The translations under genes and the position numbers were made by a program. 64,000 nucleotides of DNA from Betaproteobacteria bacterium (GTDB lineage Bacteria; Pseudomonadota; Gammaproteobacteria; Burkholderiales; SG8-41), in contig JAKFYK010000048.1 of the NCBI GenBank assembly GCA_021730905.1, forward strand, positions 1-64,000, read 5' to 3'. Below are positions 17,771-26,408 of this stretch, one piece after another (the first letter of the stretch is position 1; each line of letters opens with the position of its first letter). The notes under the pieces are model-generated. The model did not search any database. It saw nothing but the letters and a program-made list of their open reading frames with translations, and had not been told where the DNA came from.

Positions 17771-18697
17771 ATGAAAAGAATTTTCTCATTCGCATCCTTG
17801 CTGGCTGTCCTGCTGCTGCCCGGTTGCGCATCCACGCAAACGGGCAGCCTGTCGGACGTGATCGCGCCCGACGCGAAGGTGCAGTTGGTGCAGGAAGGCT
17901 TCATCTTCACCGAAGGGCCGCTGGGCATGCCGGACGGTGGTTTGTATTTCACTGATCTGCGCACGGCCCAGCGCATATATCGCATGGACGCGCACGGCAA
18001 GATTTCGGTGTTCCGCGAGAAGACCAATGTCACCAACGGTCTTGCCTACACGCCCAAGGGCGAGTTGATCGGTGCGGAAAGCGCCGGCAAGCGTATCGTG
18101 CGCATTGCCGCCAATGGCCAGTACACCGAACTCACCAGCGGCGCGGGTGCGCCGCTGATGGCCCCCAATGATTTGATCGCAGACGCGCAAGGCGGCATCT
18201 ATTTTACCGATCCCGGTCCGCGGCCCATTCCCAAGGGGCGCAAGCATCACGTGTACTATCTGCCCGCCGGAGCTGCGCGCGCGATCATCGTTGACGATAC
18301 GATGACGCGGCCTAATGGCCTCATGCTCACGCTCGACGGCAGGACGCTGATCGTCGCCGACACCGTCGAACACGATCTGTATGCGTGGGACGTGCAGCCC
18401 GACGGCACGCTGCGCAACCGGCGTGCGTTCATGCGTCTGCGTGACATTCCTGAAGGCAAGGACAGCGGCGGCGACGGCATGGCCATCGACGCCGAAGGCC
18501 GCTTTTATGTAACCGCTGTCACCGGCGTGCAGGTGTTCGACCGAAGCGGGCGCTATATCGGCAATATTCCGGTGCCGAAGAAACCCACCAACGTCGCGTT
18601 TGCCGGGCCGCGCAAGAGCGTGCTCTACATCACGGCGCAAGAAGGGCTTTATCGCATACCGGCCCTGACGCAGGGGCCGCCGCGTCAGGGCAAGTAG
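17771..18697 (+). CDS. SMP-30/gluconolactonase-like lipoprotein
   Basis: A 308-residue protein with a lipoprotein signal whose lipobox is LLPGC, acylated Cys at about residue 19. The propeller of the SMP-30/LRE type shows FIFTEGPLGMPDGGLYFTDL with the metal-site Glu, APNDLIADAQGGIYFTDPG with the Asn/Asp, and GDGMAIDAEGRFYVTA with the catalytic Asp. It should hydrolyse lactones at the periplasmic face of a membrane. AGGAGG precedes the ATG. Two small membrane protein genes follow closely. Confidence 0.9.
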   Translation: MKRIFSFASLLAVLLLPGCASTQTGSLSDVIAPDAKVQLVQEGFIFTEGPLGMPDGGLYFTDLRTAQRIYRMDAHGKISVFREKTNVTNGLAYTPKGELIGAESAGKRIVRIAANGQYTELTSGAGAPLMAPNDLIADAQGGIYFTDPGPRPIPKGRKHHVYYLPAGAARAIIVDDTMTRPNGLMLTLDGRTLIVADTVEHDLYAWDVQPDGTLRNRRAFMRLRDIPEGKDSGGDGMAIDAEGRFYVTAVTGVQVFDRSGRYIGNIPVPKKPTNVAFAGPRKSVLYITAQEGLYRIPALTQGPPRQGK

Positions 18698-18712
18698 AGT
18701 ACATACGGCTGC

Positions 18713-19030
18713 ATGAGTAACGATTACGCACCGGCATCGCCACCTTCCGCCAAGCGCAGTGCAATCGTCGCGGCGCTGGTAGCGCTGGTGTTGCCGCTCG
18801 CAGCATTCGCGCTGGCGTGGATCATTGCGGGAAAAATCCCGCTGGCGGTGCCGGTACGGGAATGGGGAACCTGGATTGTCATCGGTCCGTTGCTCGGCAT
18901 CGCAGGCATCGTTGGGCTGGTGTTCGCGTGCAAGGCCTTTTCGCGCGGCGGCCAGCGCACGCTGGCAGTCGCCGCATTCATACTGAATATCGTGGCACTG
19001 CTGATAGCGTGGGCGGGGTTGTTTGGCTAG
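18713..19030 (+). CDS. small integral membrane protein, hypothetical
   Basis: A 105-residue protein with a polar N-terminus and three hydrophobic segments (about 17-40, 52-70 and 80-103). It starts 15 bp after the SMP-30 gene and its end overlaps the possible TTG start of the next gene. No family is recognised; it may be a helper of its neighbours. Confidence 0.65.
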   Translation: MSNDYAPASPPSAKRSAIVAALVALVLPLAAFALAWIIAGKIPLAVPVREWGTWIVIGPLLGIAGIVGLVFACKAFSRGGQRTLAVAAFILNIVALLIAWAGLFG

Positions 19031-19040
19031 CGTCCCTGCA

Positions 19041-19298
19041 ATGTTGTTCATGCTGGTGAGCGCCGGAATCATACTGGCGCTCGGTGTGGCGCATCTGGTG
19101 TACACCTTTTACGGCAAGAAGCTCACGCCGCGCGATCCCGCGCTGTTGTTTCAGTCCACCTTTCTGCCGGTGGTGGGATTTGCCATGTTGGGCGGCTTGA
19201 TGGCGCTCGGAAAGTTGTATTGGTTCAGCGTTCCGTTCCGGGGTATTTGCCTGTCATTCGCGTTTTATGCAGTTGCGATGGTGCTGGCCCGGATGTAG
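19041..19298 (+). CDS. small integral membrane protein, hypothetical
   Basis: An 85-residue protein with three membrane segments, MLFMLVSAGIILALGVAHL first, then a loop KKLTPRDPALLFQST. An in-frame TTG at 19023, overlapping the stop of the previous gene, would add six residues; ATG 19041 is chosen as the more usual codon, but coupling makes the TTG possible. No family with a known role is recognised. Confidence 0.6.
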   Translation: MLFMLVSAGIILALGVAHLVYTFYGKKLTPRDPALLFQSTFLPVVGFAMLGGLMALGKLYWFSVPFRGICLSFAFYAVAMVLARM

Positions 19299-19315
19299 TT
19301 TTTTGGAAAGCCTTA

Positions 19316-20023
19316 CTACGCTTTCAGTTGCCCCAACCCTGCTTGGGTAAATTTCGCTGCGTTTTCCGGCCGCGCGCAGTAACTCAGGAGTTCCCGCGCC
19401 GCCGCTGGGTTTTTCGACCCGGCGAAGATCGCCGCTTTCGAATCAAAGTTGTACTGAATTTCCTCCGGGATCGGTCCCAGCACGTCCAGCCCCGGCACCG
19501 CGAGCAATTCACAGATTTGCTGGAAAGCTATTTCCGCTTCGCCCGCCGTGACCACCACACCGATGTAGCCGCCGGGACGCGTCACCGTTTTGGGCTTGAC
19601 CTGTGCGGCGATGCCCAAGCGCTCGATCAGTCCCGGGAAATAGGCGCCGCTGGGGCCGTGCACCGTGTGGGCGATCGATTTGGCGTTGAGCAGTGCGCGC
19701 TTGAAGGCGTCAACGGTGCTGATGTCGGGTTTGGGTGCGCCTTTCAGTACCGCCATGCCGATGGTGGAGCGCGCGAAAGGCCGGCGGCTGGCGGCATCGA
19801 GTATCCCCATTGCGGCCAGTTCGTCGATCGACGTGCCCAGCAGCACTGCGGCATCGGCACGCTCGCCCGCCTTGATGCGTGCGTGTGAATTTTTCGCGGT
19901 GTCGAGTATCAGCGTGACTTTGTGGCCGGCGCTGCGCTCGAATTCGGGGATGAGCAGGTCCAGCACGGGGCGCGTGCTGTTGGAGGTGCGGAGCGTGATG
20001 TTTGTGCCGGGAGTCGTCGTCAT
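19316..20023 (-). CDS. ModA-like solute-binding protein without signal peptide
   Basis: A 235-residue protein with the type 2 periplasmic-binding fold seen in molybdate-binding ModA: LRTSNSTRPVLDLLIPEFE, GERADAAVLLGTSIDEL, TVHGPSGAYFPGLIERLGI and ELLAVPGLDVLGPIPEEI. ModA proteins bind oxyanions for an ABC importer, but no ModBC genes are near. There is no signal peptide from the chosen ATG at 20023. Upstream in-frame codons reach 20314 but add no convincing export signal and overlap the divergent receptor gene. A cytosolic sensor role is possible. Confidence 0.7.
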   Translation of the reverse strand: MTTTPGTNITLRTSNSTRPVLDLLIPEFERSAGHKVTLILDTAKNSHARIKAGERADAAVLLGTSIDELAAMGILDAASRRPFARSTIGMAVLKGAPKPDISTVDAFKRALLNAKSIAHTVHGPSGAYFPGLIERLGIAAQVKPKTVTRPGGYIGVVVTAGEAEIAFQQICELLAVPGLDVLGPIPEEIQYNFDSKAAIFAGSKNPAAARELLSYCARPENAAKFTQAGLGQLKA

Positions 20024-20135
20024 GATTTTTCGTGGATATGAGTTGCCCACCGATGATAGCGTGAATTCACGCGCACGTTCTGTCACCACCAAACGGGGCG
20101 GCGCGGTAGAATCGATAGCAGGAGGATAGCCAAAC

Positions 20136-21131
20136 ATGCGTAAACCACTTTTGAAACTGATCAGCACCGCGTCTTGCGCTGCGGCGGCAATGACGCTTGC
20201 TACGGCTGCGGTATTCGCGGCGGAGCCCGCGTGGAAGCCCACCAAGGCGGTGGAACTGGTTGCGATCAATGCGCCCGGCGGCGGCTCCGACCGCATCCTG
20301 CGCCTGATGGTCAAGGTGTTTCAGGAGCAGCGCGCGATGGATGTGCCGGTCAACGTGGTCAACAAGCCCGGCGGCGGCGGCGCAGTGGCTTACACCTACA
20401 TCGCACAACAGGCTGATGCACATCACCTGGTGCTCGCCAACAAATCCATGATGACCAACAACATCGTCGGGCGCGGACCGAGCTATACCGAATTCACGCA
20501 GGTGGTCAATTTGTTTGCCGAATATATTTCGGTGACCGTGAAGCCCGACTCGCCGATCAAGGGCGGCGCTGATCTTATCGACCGTTTCAAGAAGGACATC
20601 AACTCGCTCAGTCTGGGCATTGCCACCAGCATCGGCAATCCCAATCACCAGGGCCTTGCCGTGGCGTTGCATCTGGCGAAGATAGACATCAAGAAAACCC
20701 GCAACGTGATTTTTCCGTCGGGCGGCGCGGCAACGACCGCATTGATGGGCGGGCACGTCGATGTCGCGCCGGTGACGGCAGCGCTGGCAGCTTCGCTCGC
20801 GCGCAACAATCAGGTGCGCGTGATCGCAGTGGCAGCGCCGCAGCGGCTTGGCGGCGTGCTCGCCGGCGTGCCAACGTGGCGCGAGCAGGGCTACGATGCC
20901 GTGGTGTCGAACTCGCGCACCTTCCTTGGCACGAAGAACATGCCGGCGGCGCAGCTCGCATACTGGGAACGCGTGTTCAAGCGTCTCACCGAATCGGAGG
21001 AATGGAAGAAAGAACTCGACGAAAATTTCTGGTCGAACGAGTACCTGCCTGGCGTGGAGGCGCGCAAGCAGATGGATCGCGACGATGCGCAACTGCGCGC
21101 GTTTCTGAAGGAGCTTGCGCTCGTCAAGTAG
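20136..21131 (+). CDS. TctC-like receptor, WKP subtype
   Basis: A 331-residue exported receptor whose signal peptide ends VFAAE near residue 29. It has PAWKPTKAVELVAINAPGGG, NKPGGGGAVAYTYIA, SIGNPNHQGLAVAL and GGAATTALMGGHVDVA, closely paralleling the gene at 10774. AGGAGG lies ahead of the ATG. It is directly upstream of the UGSC selenoprotein gene (93 bp), so it may deliver that enzyme's substrate. Confidence 0.88.
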   Translation: MRKPLLKLISTASCAAAAMTLATAAVFAAEPAWKPTKAVELVAINAPGGGSDRILRLMVKVFQEQRAMDVPVNVVNKPGGGGAVAYTYIAQQADAHHLVLANKSMMTNNIVGRGPSYTEFTQVVNLFAEYISVTVKPDSPIKGGADLIDRFKKDINSLSLGIATSIGNPNHQGLAVALHLAKIDIKKTRNVIFPSGGAATTALMGGHVDVAPVTAALAASLARNNQVRVIAVAAPQRLGGVLAGVPTWREQGYDAVVSNSRTFLGTKNMPAAQLAYWERVFKRLTESEEWKKELDENFWSNEYLPGVEARKQMDRDDAQLRAFLKELALVK

Positions 21132-21224
21132 CAGCCGTTTGTGCCGGCCGTAACAAGGGACGATCCCGCGCCTGCATGCTACGATGTATAAAACAAAGCG
21201 TTCTTGATTCACTGGAGAAAGTTC

Positions 21225-22955
21225 ATGGTACAACTCGAATTCCACGACCCAAGCGGCGCAATTGAAATCACGCAGCCGCACGCGCCGCGGCTCGACGCCA
21301 TCGCCGGCAAGAAAATCGGAATCGTCACCAACGAGCAATGGCAGGCGTATCGCACGCTGCCGTTGATTAAATCCCTGTTTGAAAAAGATTTTCCGGACGT
21401 CGAACTATTGCCGATTGACGCTTTTCCGCAGGGCAATGCGCTGATCGGTGAAGAAGAAACCGCGCGTCTGGTAAAACAAAGTGGCGTGGACGCCGTCATC
21501 ATCGGCAACGCGGCCTGAGGGTCCTGCGCCACAGCCTGCGGCCGTGCAGCCGCTAGAATCGAAACACTGGGCATCCCCACTGTCACGCTAACGCGGGCGG
21601 ATTTCAAAGGCGTGATGACCAATGCGATCTCGGGACTCGGACTCGCGCCGGATGCGGCGATGATCACGTTTCCGATCGACATGTTTTTGCCGGGCAGCAA
21701 CATCGACGGCATCGTCTCGCGCAAACAGGAGTTCTACGACGGCCTGACGAACTGGCAATCCGCGTACGCGAAAGCCGCGCCGGGAGTAGTGCCGATGCTG
21801 AAAGTCGAAGGCGAAACCTACGAAGACGCACTGCAGCGCGCGAACGATCTTGCCATCACCAATCTGTGGGGTGATGGCCTGCCGCTGTGGCCGGCGACGA
21901 AAGCGCGTGTCGACCGCATTCTGCGCGGCACGCCGTTTCCGCGCGATCATGTGATTGGCAAGTTTCCACCGCGCGGCGGCATCACCACGGTTGAAACTTG
22001 CGCGGTGTCGCTGGCGATGGCAGGCGGGCGGCCCGAATATCTGCCGGTGCTGATTGCCGCCGTGGAAGCCTTTCTGCATCCGGAAACCAACGCCGAACAA
22101 TTGCAGGCGGCGTCGGGCAGTGCATTCCCGGTAGTGGTGGTGAATGGGCCGATTGCCAAAGAGATCCGTTTGAATTCGGGCTTCGGTTGTCTTGGCCCTG
22201 ATCCGCAGCGGCCTGCGGGCGCTTCCATCGGTCGGGCGTTGCGGCTGATTCAGCAGAATGTCGGCGGCGCGTTGCCGGGCATAGGCGCGATGGCCAACTA
22301 CGGCGGCATGCGCAACGTCAACATGGTATTCGCCGAGGACGAAGACAATCTGCCGGAAGGCTGGCCCACGCACGCGATGGAGCGCCACGGTTTTGCGCGC
22401 GACAGCAACTCGGTGTCGGTGTTTTTTTGCAACGGCGCGACCAACACGCGGCGGCGCGGCGCCCAAAAAGAAACCCCTGAAGAAGATGCCACGCAGGGCA
22501 TGTATCGTCTCGCGGATTTCATGCGTGTGCCAAACTACACCAATTTGTCGGGCTACGAAAAAGGCACGCCAGGTGCGATACTGATTCCGGGCGTGGTCGC
22601 CAACAACATGGCCAAACTCGGTTGGAGCAAGCCGAAAATGCGCGAGTTCTTTCATGAAAATTCGCGTATTCCACAGGCAGAAATCAAACGCAATGGCGGT
22701 ACAGCTTGGATTGAAATCGATGCCAATCCGCTGACGCGCGAAAGCCTGAAACTCGATCCGTGGCCGATTACGCTGAAGCCGGAAAACTTCATCGTGCTGG
22801 TGTGCGGCGGTGGTCACCCGACCAACAGTTTCTGGCTGCAGGGCTACAGCCCGCGCGTGATCGGAAAGCAAATTCGCGTGCCGGAGACGTTCGAACAATT
22901 GCTGATAGAAGCCGATCGCGATCTCGGTTGCGGCGATGAGGTATGCCGCATTTAA
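21225..22955 (+). CDS. UGSC family selenoprotein (in-frame TGA read as selenocysteine)
   Basis: Conceptual length is 576 residues when the TGA at 21516-21518 is decoded as selenocysteine 98. The context is IIGNAA-U-GSCATAC, which is the U/C-G-S-C motif of the UGSC (seleno)protein family. The frame stays open for 31 codons from the TGA to the next Met and on to 22955, and the downstream part has no ribosome site of its own. The upstream part alone has GGAG before ATG 21225 and would stop at 97 residues. Downstream are conserved-looking blocks such as GMRNVNMVFAEDEDN and GGGHPTNSFWLQGYSP. The reaction is unknown; Sec and a nearby Cys suggest redox or reductive C-X chemistry. No signal peptide. 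Confidence 0.9.
21516..21553 (+). promoter_or_regulatory. UGA recoding site with SECIS-like hairpin
   Basis: Twenty bases after the TGA a perfect five-pair stem forms, GCGGC (21538-21542) with GCCGC (21549-21553), around the loop CGUGCA. Bacterial SECIS elements need a stem-loop 16-37 bases after UGA with a G, usually GU, at the start of the loop; this fits. Structure was judged by eye only. Confidence 0.65.
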
Positions 22956-22985
22956 CAACAGCATATATCTTCTCAGGGGATCAGC

Positions 22986-24254
22986 ATGAAACGATCATCA
23001 TATAAAAATTTGTTTTTATTGAGCATTTTTTCGCTCTGCTTTAGCGCGCAAGCTACTGATCCGCTCCCCATCTCGCGGCCGGAGTCCGTGGGACTGTCGC
23101 CGGAACAACTCGCGCGCATCGGCACGGTGCTGCGCGCCGACATCGAACGCGGGCGTATCCCTGGCGCGGTGGTGGCCATCGCGCGCAAAGGCCGGCTTGC
23201 GTACTTTGAGGCGTTCGGCTACACCGACAAGGAAGCCGGCACGCCGATGACCAGGGACGCCATCTTCGCCATCGCATCGATGACCAAGCCGATGGTAGGC
23301 GTGGCGATCATGCAGATGATGGAAGAAACGCGTTTGCAGATGAGCGACCCGGTATCGCGCTGGTTTCCCGAACTCGGCAAACTACCGGTGGGCGTGGCCA
23401 AAGGCGGCGTGATGGAGTCGGTGCCCGCGCGGCGGCAGATGACGGTGCAGGATCTGCTGCGCCACACTTCGGGCCTCACCTACGGCGCACGCGGCTCAAC
23501 GCCGATGCACAAATCGCAACCGCCGTCGTCGGGCGGTTCGGCAGTGCGTTACAGCAGCAGTGAATTCATCGAGGCACTGTCGAAATCGCATTTGCTGTAT
23601 CAGCCCGGCACCACGTGGGATTATGGTCTGTCGATTGACGTGCTGGGGCTGATCCTCGAAACCGAGCATAACCAGAAACTCGGCGCGATCCTCAACGAGC
23701 GCATCTGGAAACCGCTGGGCATGGTGGATACCAGTTTCCTGGTGCCGCCGGAAAAAGTGAAACGCTATGCACGCGCGCTGCGCAACGATCCGGACACCGG
23801 CAAGCCGCAGGCATCCTCGGATCGCACCAAGCCCGACAAATTCGAGTGCGGCGGCGGCTGTGCTGCGTCCACCGCGGGCGACTACATTCGCTTCGGTCAA
23901 ATGCTGTTGAATCGCGGCAAGCTCGGCGACACGCGCATACTCGCCAGCCGCACCGTCGATTACATGACCGCGAATCATCTGACGCGCGACATCGCGAATT
24001 ACGTCGCCGATGCCGATCCGACCAAGGCGGGTTACGAATTTGGTTTGACCATGGCGGTGCGCACTTCGGCGGGCGGTCCCACCATGGTGGGTTCGCCCGG
24101 GGTGTTTACGTGGAGCGGCGCCAGCGGCACCGATTTCTGGGTCGATCCGAAAGAGCAACTCGTGGTGGTGTTCATGTCGGCGGGGCCGGGCGCGATCCGC
24201 TGGCACTATCGGCGGCTGATCAACGCGCTGGTGTATCAGTCGATAGTCGATTGA
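22986..24254 (+). CDS. exported serine hydrolase, class C beta-lactamase/esterase fold
   Basis: A 422-residue protein with a signal peptide ending SAQA near 23. The active-site SxxK is SMTK at 98-101 and the second motif is Tyr213 in WDYGLSIDVLG, as in EstB-type esterases. The third motif is probably within TWSGASGTDFW near the C-terminus. It likely cleaves esters or amides in the periplasm; true beta-lactamase activity is not implied. AGGGGA lies before the ATG. Codons 6-16 of the signal peptide are formed by AT-rich motif copy 5, so the hydrophobic core YKNLFLLSIFS is motif-encoded. Confidence 0.9.
   Translation: MKRSSYKNLFLLSIFSLCFSAQATDPLPISRPESVGLSPEQLARIGTVLRADIERGRIPGAVVAIARKGRLAYFEAFGYTDKEAGTPMTRDAIFAIASMTKPMVGVAIMQMMEETRLQMSDPVSRWFPELGKLPVGVAKGGVMESVPARRQMTVQDLLRHTSGLTYGARGSTPMHKSQPPSSGGSAVRYSSSEFIEALSKSHLLYQPGTTWDYGLSIDVLGLILETEHNQKLGAILNERIWKPLGMVDTSFLVPPEKVKRYARALRNDPDTGKPQASSDRTKPDKFECGGGCAASTAGDYIRFGQMLLNRGKLGDTRILASRTVDYMTANHLTRDIANYVADADPTKAGYEFGLTMAVRTSAGGPTMVGSPGVFTWSGASGTDFWVDPKEQLVVVFMSAGPGAIRWHYRRLINALVYQSIVD
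23001..23031 (+). repeat. AT-rich dispersed motif, copy 5 (inside a signal peptide)
   Basis: Reads TATAAAAATTTGTTTTTATT then GAGCATTTTTT. It lies wholly within the coding region of the serine hydrolase and encodes part of its signal peptide. Confidence 0.75.
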
Positions 24255-24267
24255 TTTGCCATAGGCC

Positions 24268-24293
24268 AATCATGCCGCCGCAGCGGCATGATT
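24268..24293. terminator. bidirectional hairpin terminator
   Basis: An 11-pair perfect stem, AATCATGCCGC / GCGGCATGATT, with loop CGCA, placed between the convergent serine hydrolase and receptor genes. T-rich bases follow on the plus side. Confidence 0.7.
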
Positions 24294-24308
24294 CGTTTGT
24301 TCTATCCT

Positions 24309-25286
24309 TCATTCGATCTTTATTCCCGCCGCTTTCACCACTTGCGCGAAGCGCACCAGTTCCGATTTCACCAGGGCCGCGAAAACCTCAGGTGTGGGCG
24401 TGCGCGTATCGTCCGAACCCAATTGTTCCATGTGACCTTTGACATCCGGCAGGTCCTGCGCACGGTTCACTTCGGCGTGTATCACGCGCACGATCGCAGC
24501 CGGCGTTCCTGCCGGCGCGAACACGCCGTACCAGCTCGACATCGCATAACCCGGCACGCCTGCTTCCGTCACGGTCGGCAGATCGGGCAGTGAACTCAGC
24601 CGTTTAGGTGCTGCCGCCGCGAGCGCGCGCAGCTTGCCGGATTTCACGAACGGCATCACCGCAGCCGTGGTATCGAAGCTGACCTTGACTTGTCCTGCGA
24701 TCAAATCCTGCACCGACAGGCCGGCGCCCTTGTATGGCACATGGGTGAAATTGGTGCCGGTGGTGTGCTTGAACACCTCGCCCGCGATGTGCGACATGCT
24801 GCCGTGACCGGATGATGGCGTCGTCCATTTGCCGGGACTGGCTTTCGCCAGCGCAATCAGCTCCTTGATCGTGCGTACCGGAACCGAAGGATGCACCGAC
24901 ACCAGATGCGGTACCGAGCCCGCGAGCGTGACCGGCGCGAAATCCTTGTGCGGATCGAACGGCAGCTTGGCGTACAGCGCGGGCGCAATCGTGTTGGTAC
25001 TGGCGTGACCCATCAGCAGCGTGTAACCATCGGGATTAGCGCGTGCTACCAATCCGGCGGCGATGGTGCCGGTGGCGCCGGTGCGATTATCGATGACAAT
25101 CTGCTGATTCCACGCCGCCGTGAGCTTGGGCGCGAGTATGCGTGCGACGATATCGGTGCCGCCGCCGGGTGCGAAACCCACCAGCAGGCGGATCGGTTTG
25201 GTTGGATATGGTTGCGCATGACTCGCTGGTGCCATGGCAAGCAAGACAGTTAGCGAAGCCGAAACACATCGCAGCGCAAAACTCAT
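24309..25286 (-). CDS. Bug/TctC periplasmic receptor
   Basis: A 325-residue receptor. Its signal peptide ends SHAQ near residue 24, then YPTKPIRLLVGFAPGGGTD, PSSGHGSMSHIAGE in place of NYGSxGxGTxxH, and THVPYKGAGLS. GAGG precedes the ATG. It is divergent from the carboxymuconolactone decarboxylase-like gene 126 bp away, a plausible functional partner for uptake of an aromatic-pathway acid. Confidence 0.9.
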   Translation of the reverse strand: MSFALRCVSASLTVLLAMAPASHAQPYPTKPIRLLVGFAPGGGTDIVARILAPKLTAAWNQQIVIDNRTGATGTIAAGLVARANPDGYTLLMGHASTNTIAPALYAKLPFDPHKDFAPVTLAGSVPHLVSVHPSVPVRTIKELIALAKASPGKWTTPSSGHGSMSHIAGEVFKHTTGTNFTHVPYKGAGLSVQDLIAGQVKVSFDTTAAVMPFVKSGKLRALAAAAPKRLSSLPDLPTVTEAGVPGYAMSSWYGVFAPAGTPAAIVRVIHAEVNRAQDLPDVKGHMEQLGSDDTRTPTPEVFAALVKSELVRFAQVVKAAGIKIE

Positions 25287-25412
25287 TTGAAGCCTCTTTC
25301 GTCAAGCGCCATCGCGTGCAGTGCATGGCATAATCAATCGCATAATGTCACGATTTGCTTGCGGGCAATCTTAACAGGCATTGCAACTTCTTCCGACCGA
25401 AAAGGAAATGTA

Positions 25413-25805
25413 ATGAAAAAAGACGCGCTCTATAGAAAAGGCATGAAAACGCGGCGCGAAGTGCTGGGCACGGGGCGCGAGGCGGCCATAGTCCGTGAAG
25501 AAGACGATTTTTCGATGCCGTTGCGCATCTTTACCACGCGCTACGTGTGGGGCGAATTCTGGTCGGGCAAAGGTTTGCCGCGCAAGACGCGCAGTCTTAT
25601 CAACGTGGCGCTGCTCACGGCGCTCAAATGCCGCGAAGAACTGAAAACGCACATCCGCGCGGCACGCAACAACGGCTGCACCAAGGCCGAGATACGCGAC
25701 GTGCTTCTGCAGTGTGCGGTGTACGCCGGCGTGCCGGTGATGCGCGATGCGGTGCGCGTGGCGCAGGACGTTTTTGCGGAGGAAGGCAAACCGTCCAAAC
25801 GCTGA
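25413..25805 (+). CDS. carboxymuconolactone decarboxylase (CMD) family protein
   Basis: A 130-residue cytosolic protein matching 4-carboxymuconolactone decarboxylase (PcaC)-like proteins. FTTRYVWGEFWSGKGLPRKT is the usual entry, NVALLTALKCREELKTHIRA the core helix with its Glu and His, and LLQCAVYAGVPVMRDAV the last helices. In the protocatechuate branch PcaC decarboxylates gamma-carboxymuconolactone; no other pca gene is here, so the substrate is uncertain. AAAGGAA supports ATG 25413 rather than the in-frame 25287. Confidence 0.88.
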   Translation: MKKDALYRKGMKTRREVLGTGREAAIVREEDDFSMPLRIFTTRYVWGEFWSGKGLPRKTRSLINVALLTALKCREELKTHIRAARNNGCTKAEIRDVLLQCAVYAGVPVMRDAVRVAQDVFAEEGKPSKR

Positions 25806-25884
25806 TGGCATGCGTGGATAGTGGAGCCGAAGCCGCTGTATACTGCATCACGCGTAATAATTTAGAGACTGGCAAGGAACCGAC

Positions 25885-26361
25885 ATGGAAAAACCCACCG
25901 AATCCAAATGGAAATTTCACGGCGTGCGCGTCGTGCACGGCAACGAGCTCGACGTCAACACCGCGCAAACGCCGGGCATGAATCGCGCTGCGGCAATCAC
26001 CAATGCGCGCATGGGCGCGGAAAAACTGTGGGCTGGCACAGTGGTGATTCATCCCAAAGCAAAAACCGGCGCGCATCATCACGGCCCCGTGGAGAGCGTG
26101 ATTTACGTTGTCAGCGGCAAGGCGCGCATGCGCTGGGGCGACAAGCTCGAATTCATTGCCGAGGCCGGCCCCGGCGATTTCATTTACGTGCCGCCGTACG
26201 TGCCGCACCAGGAAATCAATGCCAACGACGACGAACCGCTGTCGTGCGTGCTGGTGCGCAGCGGTCAGGAGCCGGTGGTGGTTAACCTCGATATCCCCGT
26301 GGTTGAAAAACCGGAAGCAGTACATTGGGTCGATAACATACATCCCGCGCCCAAGACGTAG
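25885..26361 (+). CDS. single-domain cupin protein
   Basis: A 158-residue protein with one cupin barrel. Motif 1 is KTGAHHHGPVESVIYVVSG with the metal-binding His cluster and Glu, and motif 2 is PGDFIYVPPYVPHQEIN with the last His. It should bind one metal ion; whether it is an enzyme or a binding protein is open. AAGGAA precedes the ATG. It is 79 bp after the CMD gene, so the two probably share a transcript and pathway. Confidence 0.88.
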   Translation: MEKPTESKWKFHGVRVVHGNELDVNTAQTPGMNRAAAITNARMGAEKLWAGTVVIHPKAKTGAHHHGPVESVIYVVSGKARMRWGDKLEFIAEAGPGDFIYVPPYVPHQEINANDDEPLSCVLVRSGQEPVVVNLDIPVVEKPEAVHWVDNIHPAPKT

Positions 26362-26377
26362 CGCGTGATGTATATAC

Positions 26378-26408
26378 ATAAGTATTTGTTTTTATTTATA
26401 TTTTTATA
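26378..26408 (+). repeat. AT-rich dispersed motif, copy 6 (abuts a start codon)
   Basis: Reads ATAAGTATTTGTTTTTATTT then ATATTTTTATA and ends exactly at the ATG (26409) of the next receptor gene. There is no Shine-Dalgarno sequence between. Confidence 0.85.

Noticed and set aside
21204-21518. A separate 97-residue gene ending at TGA 21516 plus a second gene from 21612
   Set aside because: Same frame, no stop between, no ribosome site for the second part, and the joint forms the UGSC motif with a SECIS-like hairpin.
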